Source of the DNA: Megasphaera sp. AM44-1BH
GTDB taxonomy: Bacteria; Bacillota; Negativicutes; Veillonellales; Megasphaeraceae
Length of the DNA: 64,000 nt
Assembly: GCF_003467125.1 (NCBI RefSeq)
Contig: NZ_QSFA01000011.1
Location: forward strand, 1-64,000
Direction of reading: 5' to 3'
The position numbers were made by a program, and so were the translations under genes. The notes under the pieces are model-generated. The model was not told the DNA's origin. It saw only the letters and a list, made by a program, of their open reading frames with translations, and searched no databases. Positions 14,655 to 22,467 of this stretch are shown here, piece by piece (the first letter of the stretch is position 1; every line of letters starts with the position of its first letter).

Positions 14655-14855
14655 ATGAAATGGGTACGGACTGCCGAGCAGGTGCCGGATACATCGGTGC
14701 GTGTTCTGGTAGCGATGCACGTAACGACGCCATACCCGCTTGTAACGGGCGGTACGTTCCACGGCGACTATTGGACCGTCGATATGATTACCAGGCCTGT
14801 ACGGGTCCAGGAGGTGCCATTTTGGGCGCCTATCGTACGGCCACCGAGAGCATAG
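14655..14855 (+). CDS. DUF551-like small protein
   Basis: The 66-residue product starts MKWVRTAEQVPDTSVRVLVA and ends VPFWAPIVRPP. This matches the W....P......VLV... and W.P...PP frame of DUF551 proteins common in phages. ATG 14655 follows AAGGAGG. The function of the family is unknown. It lies in a run of small early genes after the helicase loader. Confidence 0.6.
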   Translation: MKWVRTAEQVPDTSVRVLVAMHVTTPYPLVTGGTFHGDYWTVDMITRPVRVQEVPFWAPIVRPPRA

Positions 14856-14866
14856 GAGGATACGAC

Positions 14867-15037
14867 ATGGAAAAGAACCTATGCAATGACCTCGTGGCCA
14901 TGCTTCTGTCACTGTCACGGCATGCCCAGCGGCATAATCATTACTTAAAGCAGAAGTCATGGCAGCGTTCCATCCGACATACGAAACAACGGAGCCACGT
15001 AAGGCATGCGAAATATGGATATAAGGGAGGAAAATAA
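14867..15037 (+). CDS. Small basic hypothetical protein
   Basis: The 56-residue product is His/Arg/Lys-rich (HAQRHNHYLKQKSWQRSIRHTKQRSHVRHAKYG is broken into basic clusters), which suggests nucleic-acid binding. ATG 14867 follows TAGGAGG. No family recognised. The stop lies two bases before the next start. Confidence 0.5.
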   Translation: MEKNLCNDLVAMLLSLSRHAQRHNHYLKQKSWQRSIRHTKQRSHVRHAKYGYKGGK

Positions 15038-15038
15038 A

Positions 15039-15494
15039 ATGAAATTCGGAAAATATAGTCCAGATGTATCAAGCGAGGTGAGTAGCATGTGGGAAAAAAC
15101 GCCGTATTGGACATACTCACTAAATGATGAATCGTGCCTTATCTCATTTGAGTACGCATCAAAGGGGCAGGCAATTAATGCGGCAATGGAAGATGCAGAA
15201 ATAGAAGGAGCGAAACGGGTATGGATCGGACGGATTAATGAATACAGGACGTTAGTAGATGCAGAATCGGTTATTAATCAAGTACAGTTTGATGGAGCTG
15301 ATGCGGCGGCAGAAGAAGATGTGAGCTGGCCGTTTGAATGTCTTGATAAAGTAGCCGACGATGATTTCGACGAGCTTGAATATATGCTTACAGAAGCATA
15401 CAGAAAATGGGAAGATAAACATCCTGAATACAAACCAAAGGCGTATATGATAACGGATATCGAAGAATTCCAGGCAAGTAAGACAGATAAATGA
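15039..15494 (+). CDS. Hypothetical acidic early protein
   Basis: The 151-residue product starts MKFGKYSPDVSSEV; ATG 15039 follows GGGAGG, and an in-frame ATG at 15006 lacks a ribosome site. It is acidic, with a central segment resembling a small alpha/beta fold (ISFEYASKGQAINAAMEDAEIEGAKRVWIGRI). No recognised domain. It directly precedes the DNA methyltransferase gene and may be cotranscribed with it. Confidence 0.55.
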   Translation: MKFGKYSPDVSSEVSSMWEKTPYWTYSLNDESCLISFEYASKGQAINAAMEDAEIEGAKRVWIGRINEYRTLVDAESVINQVQFDGADAAAEEDVSWPFECLDKVADDDFDELEYMLTEAYRKWEDKHPEYKPKAYMITDIEEFQASKTDK

Positions 15495-15505
15495 AGGTGG
15501 TTTAA

Positions 15506-16414
15506 TTGTTAAAAATTTTGGAGTTGTTCGGCGGCATTGGAAGCCCAAGGGTAGCATTACGAAATATGGGTATTCCTGTAAAGTCAATAGATTATGTGGA
15601 AATTGATGAAAAAGCAGTACGCAGCTATAATGCCATGTTTAAGAGCAAACTTCCATATAAGCCGCAGGACGTTCGCGGCTGGAATTTAAAGCCGGACATT
15701 CTTATTCATGGCAGCCCATGTCAGGACTTCTCGATTGCGGGCCATCAAAAGGGAGCGGACCCAGGTAGCGGCACACGATCATCGCTTATGTGGGAAACAT
15801 TAAACATCGTTAAAAATATGGGATTGTGGAGACCTAAAGTCATTATCTGGGAAAACGTGAAGAATGTACGGTCAAAATACATGGTACATAACCATGAGCG
15901 GTACATGACCGAATTGAAAAAGCTGGGATATACAAGCAGTTTTCACATGTTAGACGCTAGAGACTTTGGCCTACCACAGGCCAGACAGCGAATATTTACT
16001 ATCTCGGTGTTGGACGGTCAAGATTTTGACTTTTATGCACTCAAACAAAAGCCTATGCAACCCATTGCCAACTATCTAGAGGACGGACAAGTAGACGATT
16101 TTTATACCGTCAAAGCGCCAAGCATGTTACGAGCAATTGGAAAAACAGGGACTATACGCCGTCTGCCGATTATCAAAGATTACTGCTACACAATCACGGA
16201 ACGACCGGACAGGGCGCCGGGGAGTGGTTGCCTTTCCATAGGTAATGGCAAATACAGATACTTGACTGAAAAAGAGTGTTGGCGGTTACAGGGATACAGC
16301 GATGAAGACTTTGAAGCGGCCGCTAAAGTGAGTAGCCGCAGAACCCTTTATAGGCAAGCAGGAAATAGCATTCCCGTACCGATTTTTGAAAGTATTTTTA
16401 ATGTACTGCTATAA
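15506..16414 (+). CDS. DNA (cytosine-5) methyltransferase
   Basis: The 302-residue C5 methyltransferase has motif I (LELFGGIGS, residues 5-13), motif IV with catalytic Cys72 (GSPCQDFS), motif VI (WENV, Glu116), motif VIII (QARQRIF, 157-163) and motifs IX-X (RLQGYSDEDF and YRQAGNSIPVPI). All catalytic parts are present. No restriction endonuclease gene is adjacent, so it is an orphan enzyme, probably protecting phage DNA from host restriction. The start is TTG 15506 behind GAAGGTGG. The target-recognition segment is short. Confidence 0.93.
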   Translation: MLKILELFGGIGSPRVALRNMGIPVKSIDYVEIDEKAVRSYNAMFKSKLPYKPQDVRGWNLKPDILIHGSPCQDFSIAGHQKGADPGSGTRSSLMWETLNIVKNMGLWRPKVIIWENVKNVRSKYMVHNHERYMTELKKLGYTSSFHMLDARDFGLPQARQRIFTISVLDGQDFDFYALKQKPMQPIANYLEDGQVDDFYTVKAPSMLRAIGKTGTIRRLPIIKDYCYTITERPDRAPGSGCLSIGNGKYRYLTEKECWRLQGYSDEDFEAAAKVSSRRTLYRQAGNSIPVPIFESIFNVLL

Positions 16415-16420
16415 AATCTC

Positions 16421-16507
16421 ATGGAAATGATGCAGATGGCGTTGCACTTTGATAGCGCAATGGAAAGCAAGGAATACGTAGAAAGGATGATGAGCGATGA
16501 TCGCTGA
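16421..16507 (+). CDS. Possible 28-residue peptide overlapping the next gene
   Basis: A Met-rich frame (MEMMQMALHFDSAMES...) runs from ATG 16421 to TGA 16507 and overlaps the following start by 11 bases, as coupled phage genes often do. No clear ribosome site precedes it, so it may simply be the spacer that carries the next gene's signal. Confidence 0.3.
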   Translation: MEMMQMALHFDSAMESKEYVERMMSDDR

Positions 16508-16904
16508 AACAAGAATAATCTACGAAAGGCTACTAAAACAATATGCCGACAGCTTTAGACAGGCCGGAAAAGATGGAAGTGAAGAAAACGTCCGACGCTT
16601 TCAGGTCATGCATGATTTAGTGCTAAAACTGCTACAAATCAAGTTCGATAAGAAACTAGCGACCCGTATTTTAGATGCAATCGCCGCACGATCGCTGAAC
16701 CATCACGTGGGCTATGATGATATTGATGATAGTGTTGACGACATTCGCGCACTGGACGCCATCGATTTTTTGTGGATGTACTGCCAACAGCGGGGAACGG
16801 GCGTTAACTGTAAAGGGTGCGCGATTTTCGATTGGTGCGTCGGGATGAGGGCCAACAAATGCCCTGGCAATCTAACAACCGGAGTAATAAATGACAATGA
16901 ATAA
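16497..16904 (+). CDS. Hypothetical protein with C-terminal Cys cluster
   Basis: The 135-residue product is mostly helical over residues 1-95. It then has a four- or five-Cys cluster near the C-terminus (YCQQRGTGVNCKGCAIFDWC, later KCPG), which looks like a small zinc- or iron-binding knuckle. ATG 16497 follows AGGATGATG. It sits between the methyltransferase and the DUF1064 nuclease. I do not recognise the family. Confidence 0.55.
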   Translation: MIAETRIIYERLLKQYADSFRQAGKDGSEENVRRFQVMHDLVLKLLQIKFDKKLATRILDAIAARSLNHHVGYDDIDDSVDDIRALDAIDFLWMYCQQRGTGVNCKGCAIFDWCVGMRANKCPGNLTTGVINDNE

Positions 16905-16944
16905 TATGAATCCGCAATGGTTAATATTACGGAGGTGATAACGA

Positions 16945-16998
16945 ATGTATCAAGTACCAACAAATGATGGTATTGGCGTTACGGTATGCACTGGATAG
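16945..16998 (+). CDS. Possible 17-residue leader peptide
   Basis: ATG 16945 sits eight bases after a strong ACGGAGGTG and reads MYQVPTNDGIGVTVCTG before TAG 16998. The next gene's ribosome site begins at the stop, so translation coupling is possible. It could equally be a decayed gene start. Confidence 0.3.
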   Translation: MYQVPTNDGIGVTVCTG

Positions 16999-17061
16999 AA
17001 GGAGCTACATATGTTATGGAACAAAGCAACGGAATGGATACCGATACAAAGGAGGCCGGTG

Positions 17062-17499
17062 ATGGCGAGTAAGATAAACAGCAAGAAGATCATCGTGGAC
17101 GGCATCCCATTCGACAGCAAAACAGAGGCGAAATATTACTGCCGCCTGAAGAAGCTGAAAGAGGATGGTAAAATTCGTCACATCGAGTGCCATCCAAAAT
17201 ATGAGCTACAGCCGGCCTGCGAACGGTATGGCAGGAAATACCGGCCGATGTACTACATTGCCGACTTCCTCGTCATCCAGGATGACGGGCAGAAAATTGT
17301 CATCGATATAAAAGGATATGGCATGGAAGACGCGGCATTGAAGCGCAAACTCTTCGTCTATAAGTATCCGGATCTGGAGCTCCGATGGATCGCAGCATCG
17401 AATAAATACAGCGAAACGGGCTGGATCGATTACGATGATCTGCAAAAAATCCGGCGTAAGGCCAGGAATGCGAGGGAACGGGGCTTGTCAATGACATAA
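17062..17499 (+). CDS. DUF1064 PD-(D/E)xK nuclease-like protein
   Basis: The 145-residue product has the DUF1064 pattern: FDSKTEAKYYCRLK, then YIADFLVIQDDGQKIVIDIKG with the D...D-x-K catalytic-type triad, then ALKRKLFVYKYPDL. Family members are predicted phage nucleases, possibly Holliday-junction or recombination factors. Two starts are plausible: ATG 17011 (AAGGAG) gives 17 extra residues, and ATG 17062 (AAAGGAGG) fits the family length better. Confidence 0.8.
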   Translation: MASKINSKKIIVDGIPFDSKTEAKYYCRLKKLKEDGKIRHIECHPKYELQPACERYGRKYRPMYYIADFLVIQDDGQKIVIDIKGYGMEDAALKRKLFVYKYPDLELRWIAASNKYSETGWIDYDDLQKIRRKARNARERGLSMT

Positions 17500-17571
17500 A
17501 TGTAATAGATAATCCATAAGCGGACAGGCTGACAAGGTCTGTCTGCTCCTCGCGTTATAAGGAGGGGAATC

Positions 17572-18099
17572 ATGTATCACAACGACTATACCGTATTAGT
17601 AAAAGAATATCTGAACCGCTACACCGAGTTCAAGCAATACGTGGCAAATGTGGAGGCGGAAATTGAAGATTACAAAGAGATGCTGAAGCTATCGGCCGCT
17701 CCTAATGTCCCCAACCTGTCTGCAACTGGAGGTTGTGGCGGTGGAGATGGGACAAGCCAGCAGGAGAGGGCGTATTTCAAACGGGAAGACTTAGAGAAGC
17801 GGCTTGAAGACAGTTATCATGACCTTCTGGAAATGCTGCCGAAAATCCGCAAATTGGACCGGTCCCTGGACGCACTGAAAGCGACGAATCCCGTGGACTA
17901 TCGCATCATCCGCGCCCGCTATATTGATGGCTCATCATGGGAAAGCACGGCCAGCTATGCAGGCGCCAGCGTGACCTATTGCCGTAATGAAGCACGCAAG
18001 GCCCTGCGGAGGCTGACCGGGGCCATGTTCGGGGAGGAATCCATCCCAATCCAGACGCACCTGGTATTTATCGACAATGATGATGGAAATTGTGGATAA
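17572..18099 (+). CDS. ArpU/DUF1492-type late transcription regulator
   Basis: The 175-residue protein has an N-terminal coiled-coil region (about 10-110, interrupted by a Gly-rich loop GGCGGGDG) and a sigma-70 region 4-like HTH near 115-150 (YRIIRARYIDGSSWESTASYAGASVTYCRNEARKAL split by loops). This architecture is typical of the last early gene in Firmicutes phages, which activates late genes. It lies just upstream of tRNA-Trp and the terminase genes. ATG 17572 follows AAGGAGGGG. Confidence 0.75.
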   Translation: MYHNDYTVLVKEYLNRYTEFKQYVANVEAEIEDYKEMLKLSAAPNVPNLSATGGCGGGDGTSQQERAYFKREDLEKRLEDSYHDLLEMLPKIRKLDRSLDALKATNPVDYRIIRARYIDGSSWESTASYAGASVTYCRNEARKALRRLTGAMFGEESIPIQTHLVFIDNDDGNCG

Positions 18100-18119
18100 C
18101 TTTTTTTTCGTGTCGTTTT

Positions 18120-18148
18120 TTGACAGAATCGAGCAGAAAATAAAATAT
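18120..18148 (+). promoter_or_regulatory. Candidate late promoter
   Basis: TTGACA at 18120-18125 is followed by TAAAAT at 18141-18146 (15-base spacer), or by AAATAT at 18143-18148 (17-base spacer). It lies 20 bases past the ArpU-like gene and before tRNA-Trp and terS, which is where a late promoter is expected. The stretch 18150-18359 otherwise holds no gene that I can support. Confidence 0.4.
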
Positions 18149-18359
18149 TTGAATACGGAAAAAGTTGGTCGGACGTGGTACGATAATAGCGTGGGAGTTG
18201 GGGATGACGCGAGGGAGGCTAATGCCCCGTACAAGTTCATCGGCTGACCTTGCGCATCCCACACACTGTCACGATATGCCCCTTCTTGTTTTCGGACTGC
18301 GGCGCCATGATGAATAATCATTGTGCCGCTTCCCTCTCCTTTGAGGGCATATTTATCAT

Positions 18360-18435
18360 AGGCGCGTAGCTCAATCGGTAGAGTGGTGGTCTCCAAAACC
18401 ATAGGTTGAAGGTTTGAATCCTTTCGCGCCTGCCA
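18360..18435 (+). tRNA. Phage-encoded tRNA-Trp (anticodon CCA)
   Basis: The 76-base cloverleaf has acceptor AGGCGCG pairing with CGCGCCT, D-arm GCTC/GAGT and anticodon stem GTGGT/ACCAT around loop CTCCAAA (anticodon CCA, tryptophan). T-stem GAAGG/CCTTT and an encoded CCA end complete it. The T-loop reads TTTGAAT, so the usual C56 is T, which removes the standard G19-C56 contact; several stems use G-T pairs. It lies inside the prophage between early and late genes, unlike the tRNA-Arg at the integration site. Confidence 0.88.
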
Positions 18436-18447
18436 AATTGAATATAT

Positions 18448-18507
18448 AGGGACTTAGCTGTGCTTGTCTGCGTGAATAGACCGGACATGGCAGCGGGTCC
18501 CTTTTTT
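18448..18507 (+). terminator. Stem-loop with T-run after tRNA-Trp
   Basis: AGGGAC (18448-18453) pairs with GTCCCT (18497-18502), with an inner CTG/CAG pair, and TTTTT follows. It probably ends the tRNA transcript or trims its 3' end. If so, terS needs readthrough or antitermination. Confidence 0.55.
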
Positions 18508-18549
18508 CATGCCTGAAAGAATGAAAGAGGATGGTGGTGAGCATGTGAC

Positions 18550-19080
18550 ATGGCTAAACTGACGGAGAAACAGAAACGATTTGTTGATTATTATATCGAG
18601 ACCGGGAATGCCAGCGAAGCGGCAAGAAGGGCCGGGTATAGTAAGGGAAGTATCGCAACTGCAAATAAGTGGTTAATCCCCAGAAATCACCATTTTAAGC
18701 CCGATTTGGCCGCGGCTATAGATGAACGCCTGCAGGAGCTGAAAAACGAGCGTACAGCGTCTCTCAGCGAAGTTTTGGAGTTCATGACGAGTACGATGCG
18801 CGGGGAAATAGAAGAAGATGTCGTGGTGACAGAAGGAACCGGCGACGGCTGCAGTGAAGCGCGGATTATTCAAAAACAGGTATCAGCACGGGATAGGCTG
18901 GAAGCGGCGAAGGCCCTTGAAAAACGATTAGGCCGGTTCCTTGCTCTTGAGAAGGAAGAGCAGGAACTCCGTAATGAAAAGCTCAGGGCGGAGGTCGCTG
19001 AGCTGAGCGCTGAAAAAGCGGATGATGATACGGTGCAGATTATTGACGATTTGTGTAAAGCTGAAGACGAGAAATTATAA
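18550..19080 (+). CDS. terS: Terminase small subunit
   Basis: The 176-residue product has the Terminase_2-type N-terminal HTH (LTEKQKRFVDYYIETGNASEAARRAGYS), a central segment and a charged helical C-terminus (ALEKEEQELRNEKLRAEVAELSAEK) suited to oligomerisation. It recognises phage DNA for packaging and activates the large subunit. ATG 18550 is preceded by GATGGTGG. A bidirectional terminator and a leftward gene separate it from terL, which is an unusual insertion. Confidence 0.9.
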   Translation: MAKLTEKQKRFVDYYIETGNASEAARRAGYSKGSIATANKWLIPRNHHFKPDLAAAIDERLQELKNERTASLSEVLEFMTSTMRGEIEEDVVVTEGTGDGCSEARIIQKQVSARDRLEAAKALEKRLGRFLALEKEEQELRNEKLRAEVAELSAEKADDDTVQIIDDLCKAEDEKL

Positions 19081-19088
19081 TTGCAAAA

Positions 19089-19120
19089 AAAAGACTGCGC
19101 ATCGCACTGTGCAGTCTTTT
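19089..19120. terminator. Bidirectional terminator between terS and the DUF2188 gene
   Basis: AAAAGACTGC (19089-19098) pairs perfectly with GCAGTCTTTT (19111-19120). A-runs and T-runs flank both sides. It separates converging transcripts. Confidence 0.8.
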
Positions 19121-19136
19121 AAGAGAAAAAAGATTC

Positions 19137-19355
19137 TTAACCCTTTGGTGGATATGGATCGTTGCCATGGGAATCTTTTTGGCTGATTTTGCCATCTCGA
19201 TTGTGAATGACCAATTCCGTTCTTTGATTTTTGGAAATTTCACGGGCTTTATCAATGGCTTCTTGTTTTGTGTTGGTTAAGATGGTTGCGCGAGAATTTC
19301 CTTCCCCTTTGACGGCCCATTTGGTTCCGCGTGGGACAACATGTTGATTTGGCAT
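19137..19355 (-). CDS. DUF2188-family small protein (moron)
   Basis: The 72-residue product matches the DUF2188 pattern: HVVP...KWAVKGEGNSRAT, then KQEAIDKAREISKN, then ELVIHNRDGKI...D..G.DPYPP. ATG 19355 follows AGGAGGTG. It is encoded against the direction of the late genes, between terS and terL, with its own terminator. That is the hallmark of a moron expressed independently of the lytic programme. The family has no established function known to me. Confidence 0.8.
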   Translation of the reverse strand: MPNQHVVPRGTKWAVKGEGNSRATILTNTKQEAIDKAREISKNQRTELVIHNRDGKISQKDSHGNDPYPPKG

Positions 19356-19400
19356 AAATAATCACCTCCTTTTACTAAATTATATCATCAGGGAGGATAT

Positions 19401-19580
19401 ATGTCACAGAAGGTAATCAATCTGTATCGATGGGAAGTAGTTACTTTTCCATGGGGCACTGCTGTGAAAGAGCAGCGTACAGGTAAATGGATAGCACTTT
19501 TTTTGAGCCCTACAGGACAGATGGTCAATGTAGAAAAAATATCAGTTAAGCTTCATGAAAATGGGATTGAATTCTTGTGA
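19401..19580 (+). CDS. Hypothetical 59-residue protein upstream of terL
   Basis: ATG 19401 follows AGGGAGGATAT. The product (MSQKVINLYRWEVVTFPWGT...) is rich in Trp and aromatic residues in its first half and ends EKISVKLHENGIEFL. No family recognised. It lies 23 bases before the terL start and diverges from the DUF2188 gene across 45 bases. Confidence 0.5.
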   Translation: MSQKVINLYRWEVVTFPWGTAVKEQRTGKWIALFLSPTGQMVNVEKISVKLHENGIEFL

Positions 19581-19603
19581 TTACAAGATGAGAGGTTAGA
19601 TAA

Positions 19604-20848
19604 ATGAAAATAGTGAAACTGAGTAATATCATAGCCCCTCATTTCTGGGAACTGCATCGGGATATCCGGAGTCATGGCCATACGTATTACTGGCTGGAAG
19701 GCGGGCGCGGATCCACGAAGTCATCTGATATCAGTATTGAGATACCGCCGCTCATGATCAAGAATCCGGAGTGTCATGCTGTTGTGCTCCGGAAAGTCGG
19801 CAACACTATCAAAAACAGCGTTTATCCGCAGATGCAGTGGGGCATTGATGCCCTGGGGCTGACGGATAAGTTCCGCTTCAAAACGTCGCCTCATGAGATT
19901 ACGTATAAGAAGACCGGCCAGAAGATTCTGTTCTTTGGTGTCGATGACCCACAGAAAATCAAGTCCATCAAACTGCCGTTCGGTTATGTCGGGATCTGCT
20001 GGATAGAAGAACTGGACCAGTTCAGTGGTATGGAAGAGATCCGCAACCTCAACCAGTCACTGCTTCGTGGTGGTCCAATTTTCTGGGAGTTCTGTTCATT
20101 CAATCCGCCGAAGTCACAAAACAACTGGGTCAATGAAGAGAAACTCTTTGATGATCCGGACAGACTGGTCCATCATTCGACGTATCTGGGCGTGCCCCGG
20201 AAATGGCTGGGAGAACGGTTCTTTGAAGACGCGGAAAAGCTCAAAATCAAGAATGAAATGGCTTACCGTCATGAGTACCTGGGTGAAGTCACAGGCACAG
20301 GCGGGGCTGTCTTCGAGAACGTCGAAGATATGGACATGAGTGACAAATTTGTCGGAAATTTTGACAGGTTGTACTACGGCCTGGACTTCGGTTTTGCCGT
20401 AGATCCATTAGCTTATGTCGCTATGTACTACGATGCGAAACGAGAAGATCTGTATATTTTCGATGAAATCTATCAGCAGAAACTGACGAACAGCCAGGCG
20501 GCTGGATGGATAGCACAGCGAACCGGCGACAGGCTGATTATTGCTGATAGTGCAGAACCGAAATCTATCAAAGAAATGAAAGATTACGGACTACACATTA
20601 CAGGTGCACGTAAAGGGCCGGACAGCGTAGAGCATGGAATCAAGTGGCTGCAGGACCGAGCGCATATTTATATCGATAAACGGCGATGCCCGAATACATT
20701 CCGTGAATTTATCAGTTATGAATACGAGCGGAATCGGGAAGGGCAGTTCATCAGTGCCTACCCGGACAAAAACAACCATGCTATTGATGCAGTACGATAC
20801 GGCATGGGACCGGCAATGCCGCGGGCAGGTATCCATATTTTGAGGTGA
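19604..20848 (+). CDS. terL: Terminase large subunit, PBSX type
   Basis: This 414-residue DNA-packaging motor has Walker A at residues 33-40 (GGRGSTKS), a Walker B-like CWIEELDQF, and an RNase H-fold nuclease domain with LDFGFAVDP, LIIADSAEPKSI and NHAIDAVRYG supplying the acidic triad. It cuts and translocates concatemeric phage DNA into the prohead through the portal encoded next. ATG 19604 follows GAGAGG at moderate strength. Confidence 0.95.
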   Translation: MKIVKLSNIIAPHFWELHRDIRSHGHTYYWLEGGRGSTKSSDISIEIPPLMIKNPECHAVVLRKVGNTIKNSVYPQMQWGIDALGLTDKFRFKTSPHEITYKKTGQKILFFGVDDPQKIKSIKLPFGYVGICWIEELDQFSGMEEIRNLNQSLLRGGPIFWEFCSFNPPKSQNNWVNEEKLFDDPDRLVHHSTYLGVPRKWLGERFFEDAEKLKIKNEMAYRHEYLGEVTGTGGAVFENVEDMDMSDKFVGNFDRLYYGLDFGFAVDPLAYVAMYYDAKREDLYIFDEIYQQKLTNSQAAGWIAQRTGDRLIIADSAEPKSIKEMKDYGLHITGARKGPDSVEHGIKWLQDRAHIYIDKRRCPNTFREFISYEYERNREGQFISAYPDKNNHAIDAVRYGMGPAMPRAGIHILR

Positions 20849-20852
20849 TTAC

Positions 20853-22244
20853 ATGGATTTAGAGACAGCAAAAAAGGTAATCAAACGATACATGGCAGGG
20901 CATGGAGAGTTCCAGGCACATGCGTGGACCGCAGAACGGTATTATCGTGTGCAGAATGATATCTTATTCCCTCCGTCAAAAAAAGAAAAGGAAGAAAAAG
21001 AAAATCCGCTCCGCCATGCAGATAACCGTCTGCCACACAGCTTCTATAAGCTACTGGTCAATCAGAAAGTAGCGTATATGTTTACGATACCGCCTACATT
21101 CGATGTAAAGAACGATGACCAGAACCAGCTGATTACGCAGTCATTGGGGGATTATTATGGAAAACGTTGTAAGGATTTGGCCGTCAATGCATCCAACGCA
21201 GGGATAGCATGGGTACATTACTGGATGGACAGCGAAAACGGTTTCACCTGGGGCGTCGTCCCCTCGGGAGAAGTGATTCCGGTCTGGTCTCCTAAACTGG
21301 ATCATCAGCTTTTGGCTGTGCTCAGAGTATATCGCGATTTTGATGACAACGGGGATGTATACGACGTTTATGAATACTGGAATGATACAGAGTGCCAGGC
21401 ATTCCGTAAGCGGGCCAGTGACGATATTGCTACAGGTTTGATGCCATGGCCATGTTTTACGGAATTTTATGATGCCGGTATATCGTCTGCAGCCAACCAG
21501 TTTATTCATCAGTTAGGAGACGTCCCTTTTATCCCGTTCTGCAATAATAATCTGACAAGCAGTGATCTGGACGACGTGAAGCCACTGATTGATGCATATG
21601 ACAAAACCTATAGCGGATTCATGAATGACCTGGAAGATGTGCAGGAGGTTATTTTCGTCCTTACCAACTATGGCAGCGAAGACCTGGCGCCTTTCCTGAA
21701 GAACCTGAAATATTACAAGGCAATCAATATTGAGAACAATGGCAATGGTGATGCTTCCGGTGTTTCCACGCTGACTATCGAAATACCTGTCGAGGCGCGG
21801 GATAAAATGCTGGAACTGACCCGGAAATCTATTTTCGATATGGGACAGGGAATAGATCCACAGCAGCAGGGACTGGATAAGACGTCCGGAGAAGCGATGA
21901 AATTCCTGTATGCTCTGTTGGAACTCAAAGCGGGGATGATGGAAACGGAATTCCGGTTGGGATTCAACAAGCTGATACGGGCTATTTTACGTGTCCATGG
22001 ACAGCAGTGCCAGAACATCATACAGACCTGGACCCGTACCAGTATCCGAAATGACGCAGAACTGGTTGATATGTGTAGTAAATCCAATGGTATTATCAGC
22101 CGTAAAACCATTCTCAAGAATCATCCTTTTGTCGAAAACGTAGATGATGAAGAAAAAGAGCTGGATGAGGAAGAAAAGAATCAAGCTGATAAAGACGATA
22201 TCTATGGCGATTTGGACGGCAAGGGAGGTGATGGCGATGTATAA
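20853..22244 (+). CDS. Portal protein (SPP1 gp6-like)
   Basis: The 463-residue product has the SPP1-gp6 family frame: RYYRVQNDIL, HSFYKLLVNQKVAYMFTIPPTF, later VPSGEVIPVW, PFIPFCNN, and SGEAMKFLYALLELKAGMMETEF in the stem/wing region. An acidic C-terminus follows (DEEKELDEEEKNQ). It forms the dodecameric DNA gateway at one capsid vertex. It begins four bases after terL and overlaps the next small gene. Confidence 0.93.
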   Translation: MDLETAKKVIKRYMAGHGEFQAHAWTAERYYRVQNDILFPPSKKEKEEKENPLRHADNRLPHSFYKLLVNQKVAYMFTIPPTFDVKNDDQNQLITQSLGDYYGKRCKDLAVNASNAGIAWVHYWMDSENGFTWGVVPSGEVIPVWSPKLDHQLLAVLRVYRDFDDNGDVYDVYEYWNDTECQAFRKRASDDIATGLMPWPCFTEFYDAGISSAANQFIHQLGDVPFIPFCNNNLTSSDLDDVKPLIDAYDKTYSGFMNDLEDVQEVIFVLTNYGSEDLAPFLKNLKYYKAINIENNGNGDASGVSTLTIEIPVEARDKMLELTRKSIFDMGQGIDPQQQGLDKTSGEAMKFLYALLELKAGMMETEFRLGFNKLIRAILRVHGQQCQNIIQTWTRTSIRNDAELVDMCSKSNGIISRKTILKNHPFVENVDDEEKELDEEEKNQADKDDIYGDLDGKGGDGDV

Positions 22245-22404
22245 ATGGCTCAAACGATATGCAGAGCAGTTCAGCGAAGATTTCCCGTTTAAATCTGTGA
22301 TGGATAAGACGGAATATGAAATCTGCCGGATCATTCAGGAATGCTGTGAAAGAAATACAAAGTATGGGGCATCCGGGACTGGCTCCACAGGAACGACTAC
22401 GTAA
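22237..22404 (+). CDS. Small hypothetical protein after the portal gene
   Basis: The 55-residue product starts MYKWLKRYAEQFSED behind GGGAGGTG and overlaps the portal stop by eight bases. It has two adjacent Cys (ECCERN) and ends in a Gly/Ser/Thr-rich tail. No family recognised. Position and coupling suggest a head-assembly accessory. Confidence 0.55.
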   Translation: MYKWLKRYAEQFSEDFPFKSVMDKTEYEICRIIQECCERNTKYGASGTGSTGTTT

Positions 22405-22467
22405 ATAGGCTGGTATTACTTTGGCGCGGGTCGGTAACCGCGGTAAAAACCGGAAAGGAGATATAAA

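Noticed and set aside
14660..14866. Longer frame leading into the small basic protein at 14867
   Set aside because: It is a shifted reading of the DUF551-like gene. The ribosome site TAGGAGG marks the start at 14867.
17519..17547. 9-bp stem (AGCGGACAG / CTGTCTGCT) before the ArpU-like gene as a terminator
   Set aside because: There is no T-run after it and it lies within the early operon. It may be a minor mRNA hairpin but no role is supported.
17935..18402. Long minus-strand frame covering the end of the ArpU-like gene and the following intergenic region
   Set aside because: No ribosome site or family, it crosses the tRNA-Trp gene, and its first third is antisense to a supported gene.
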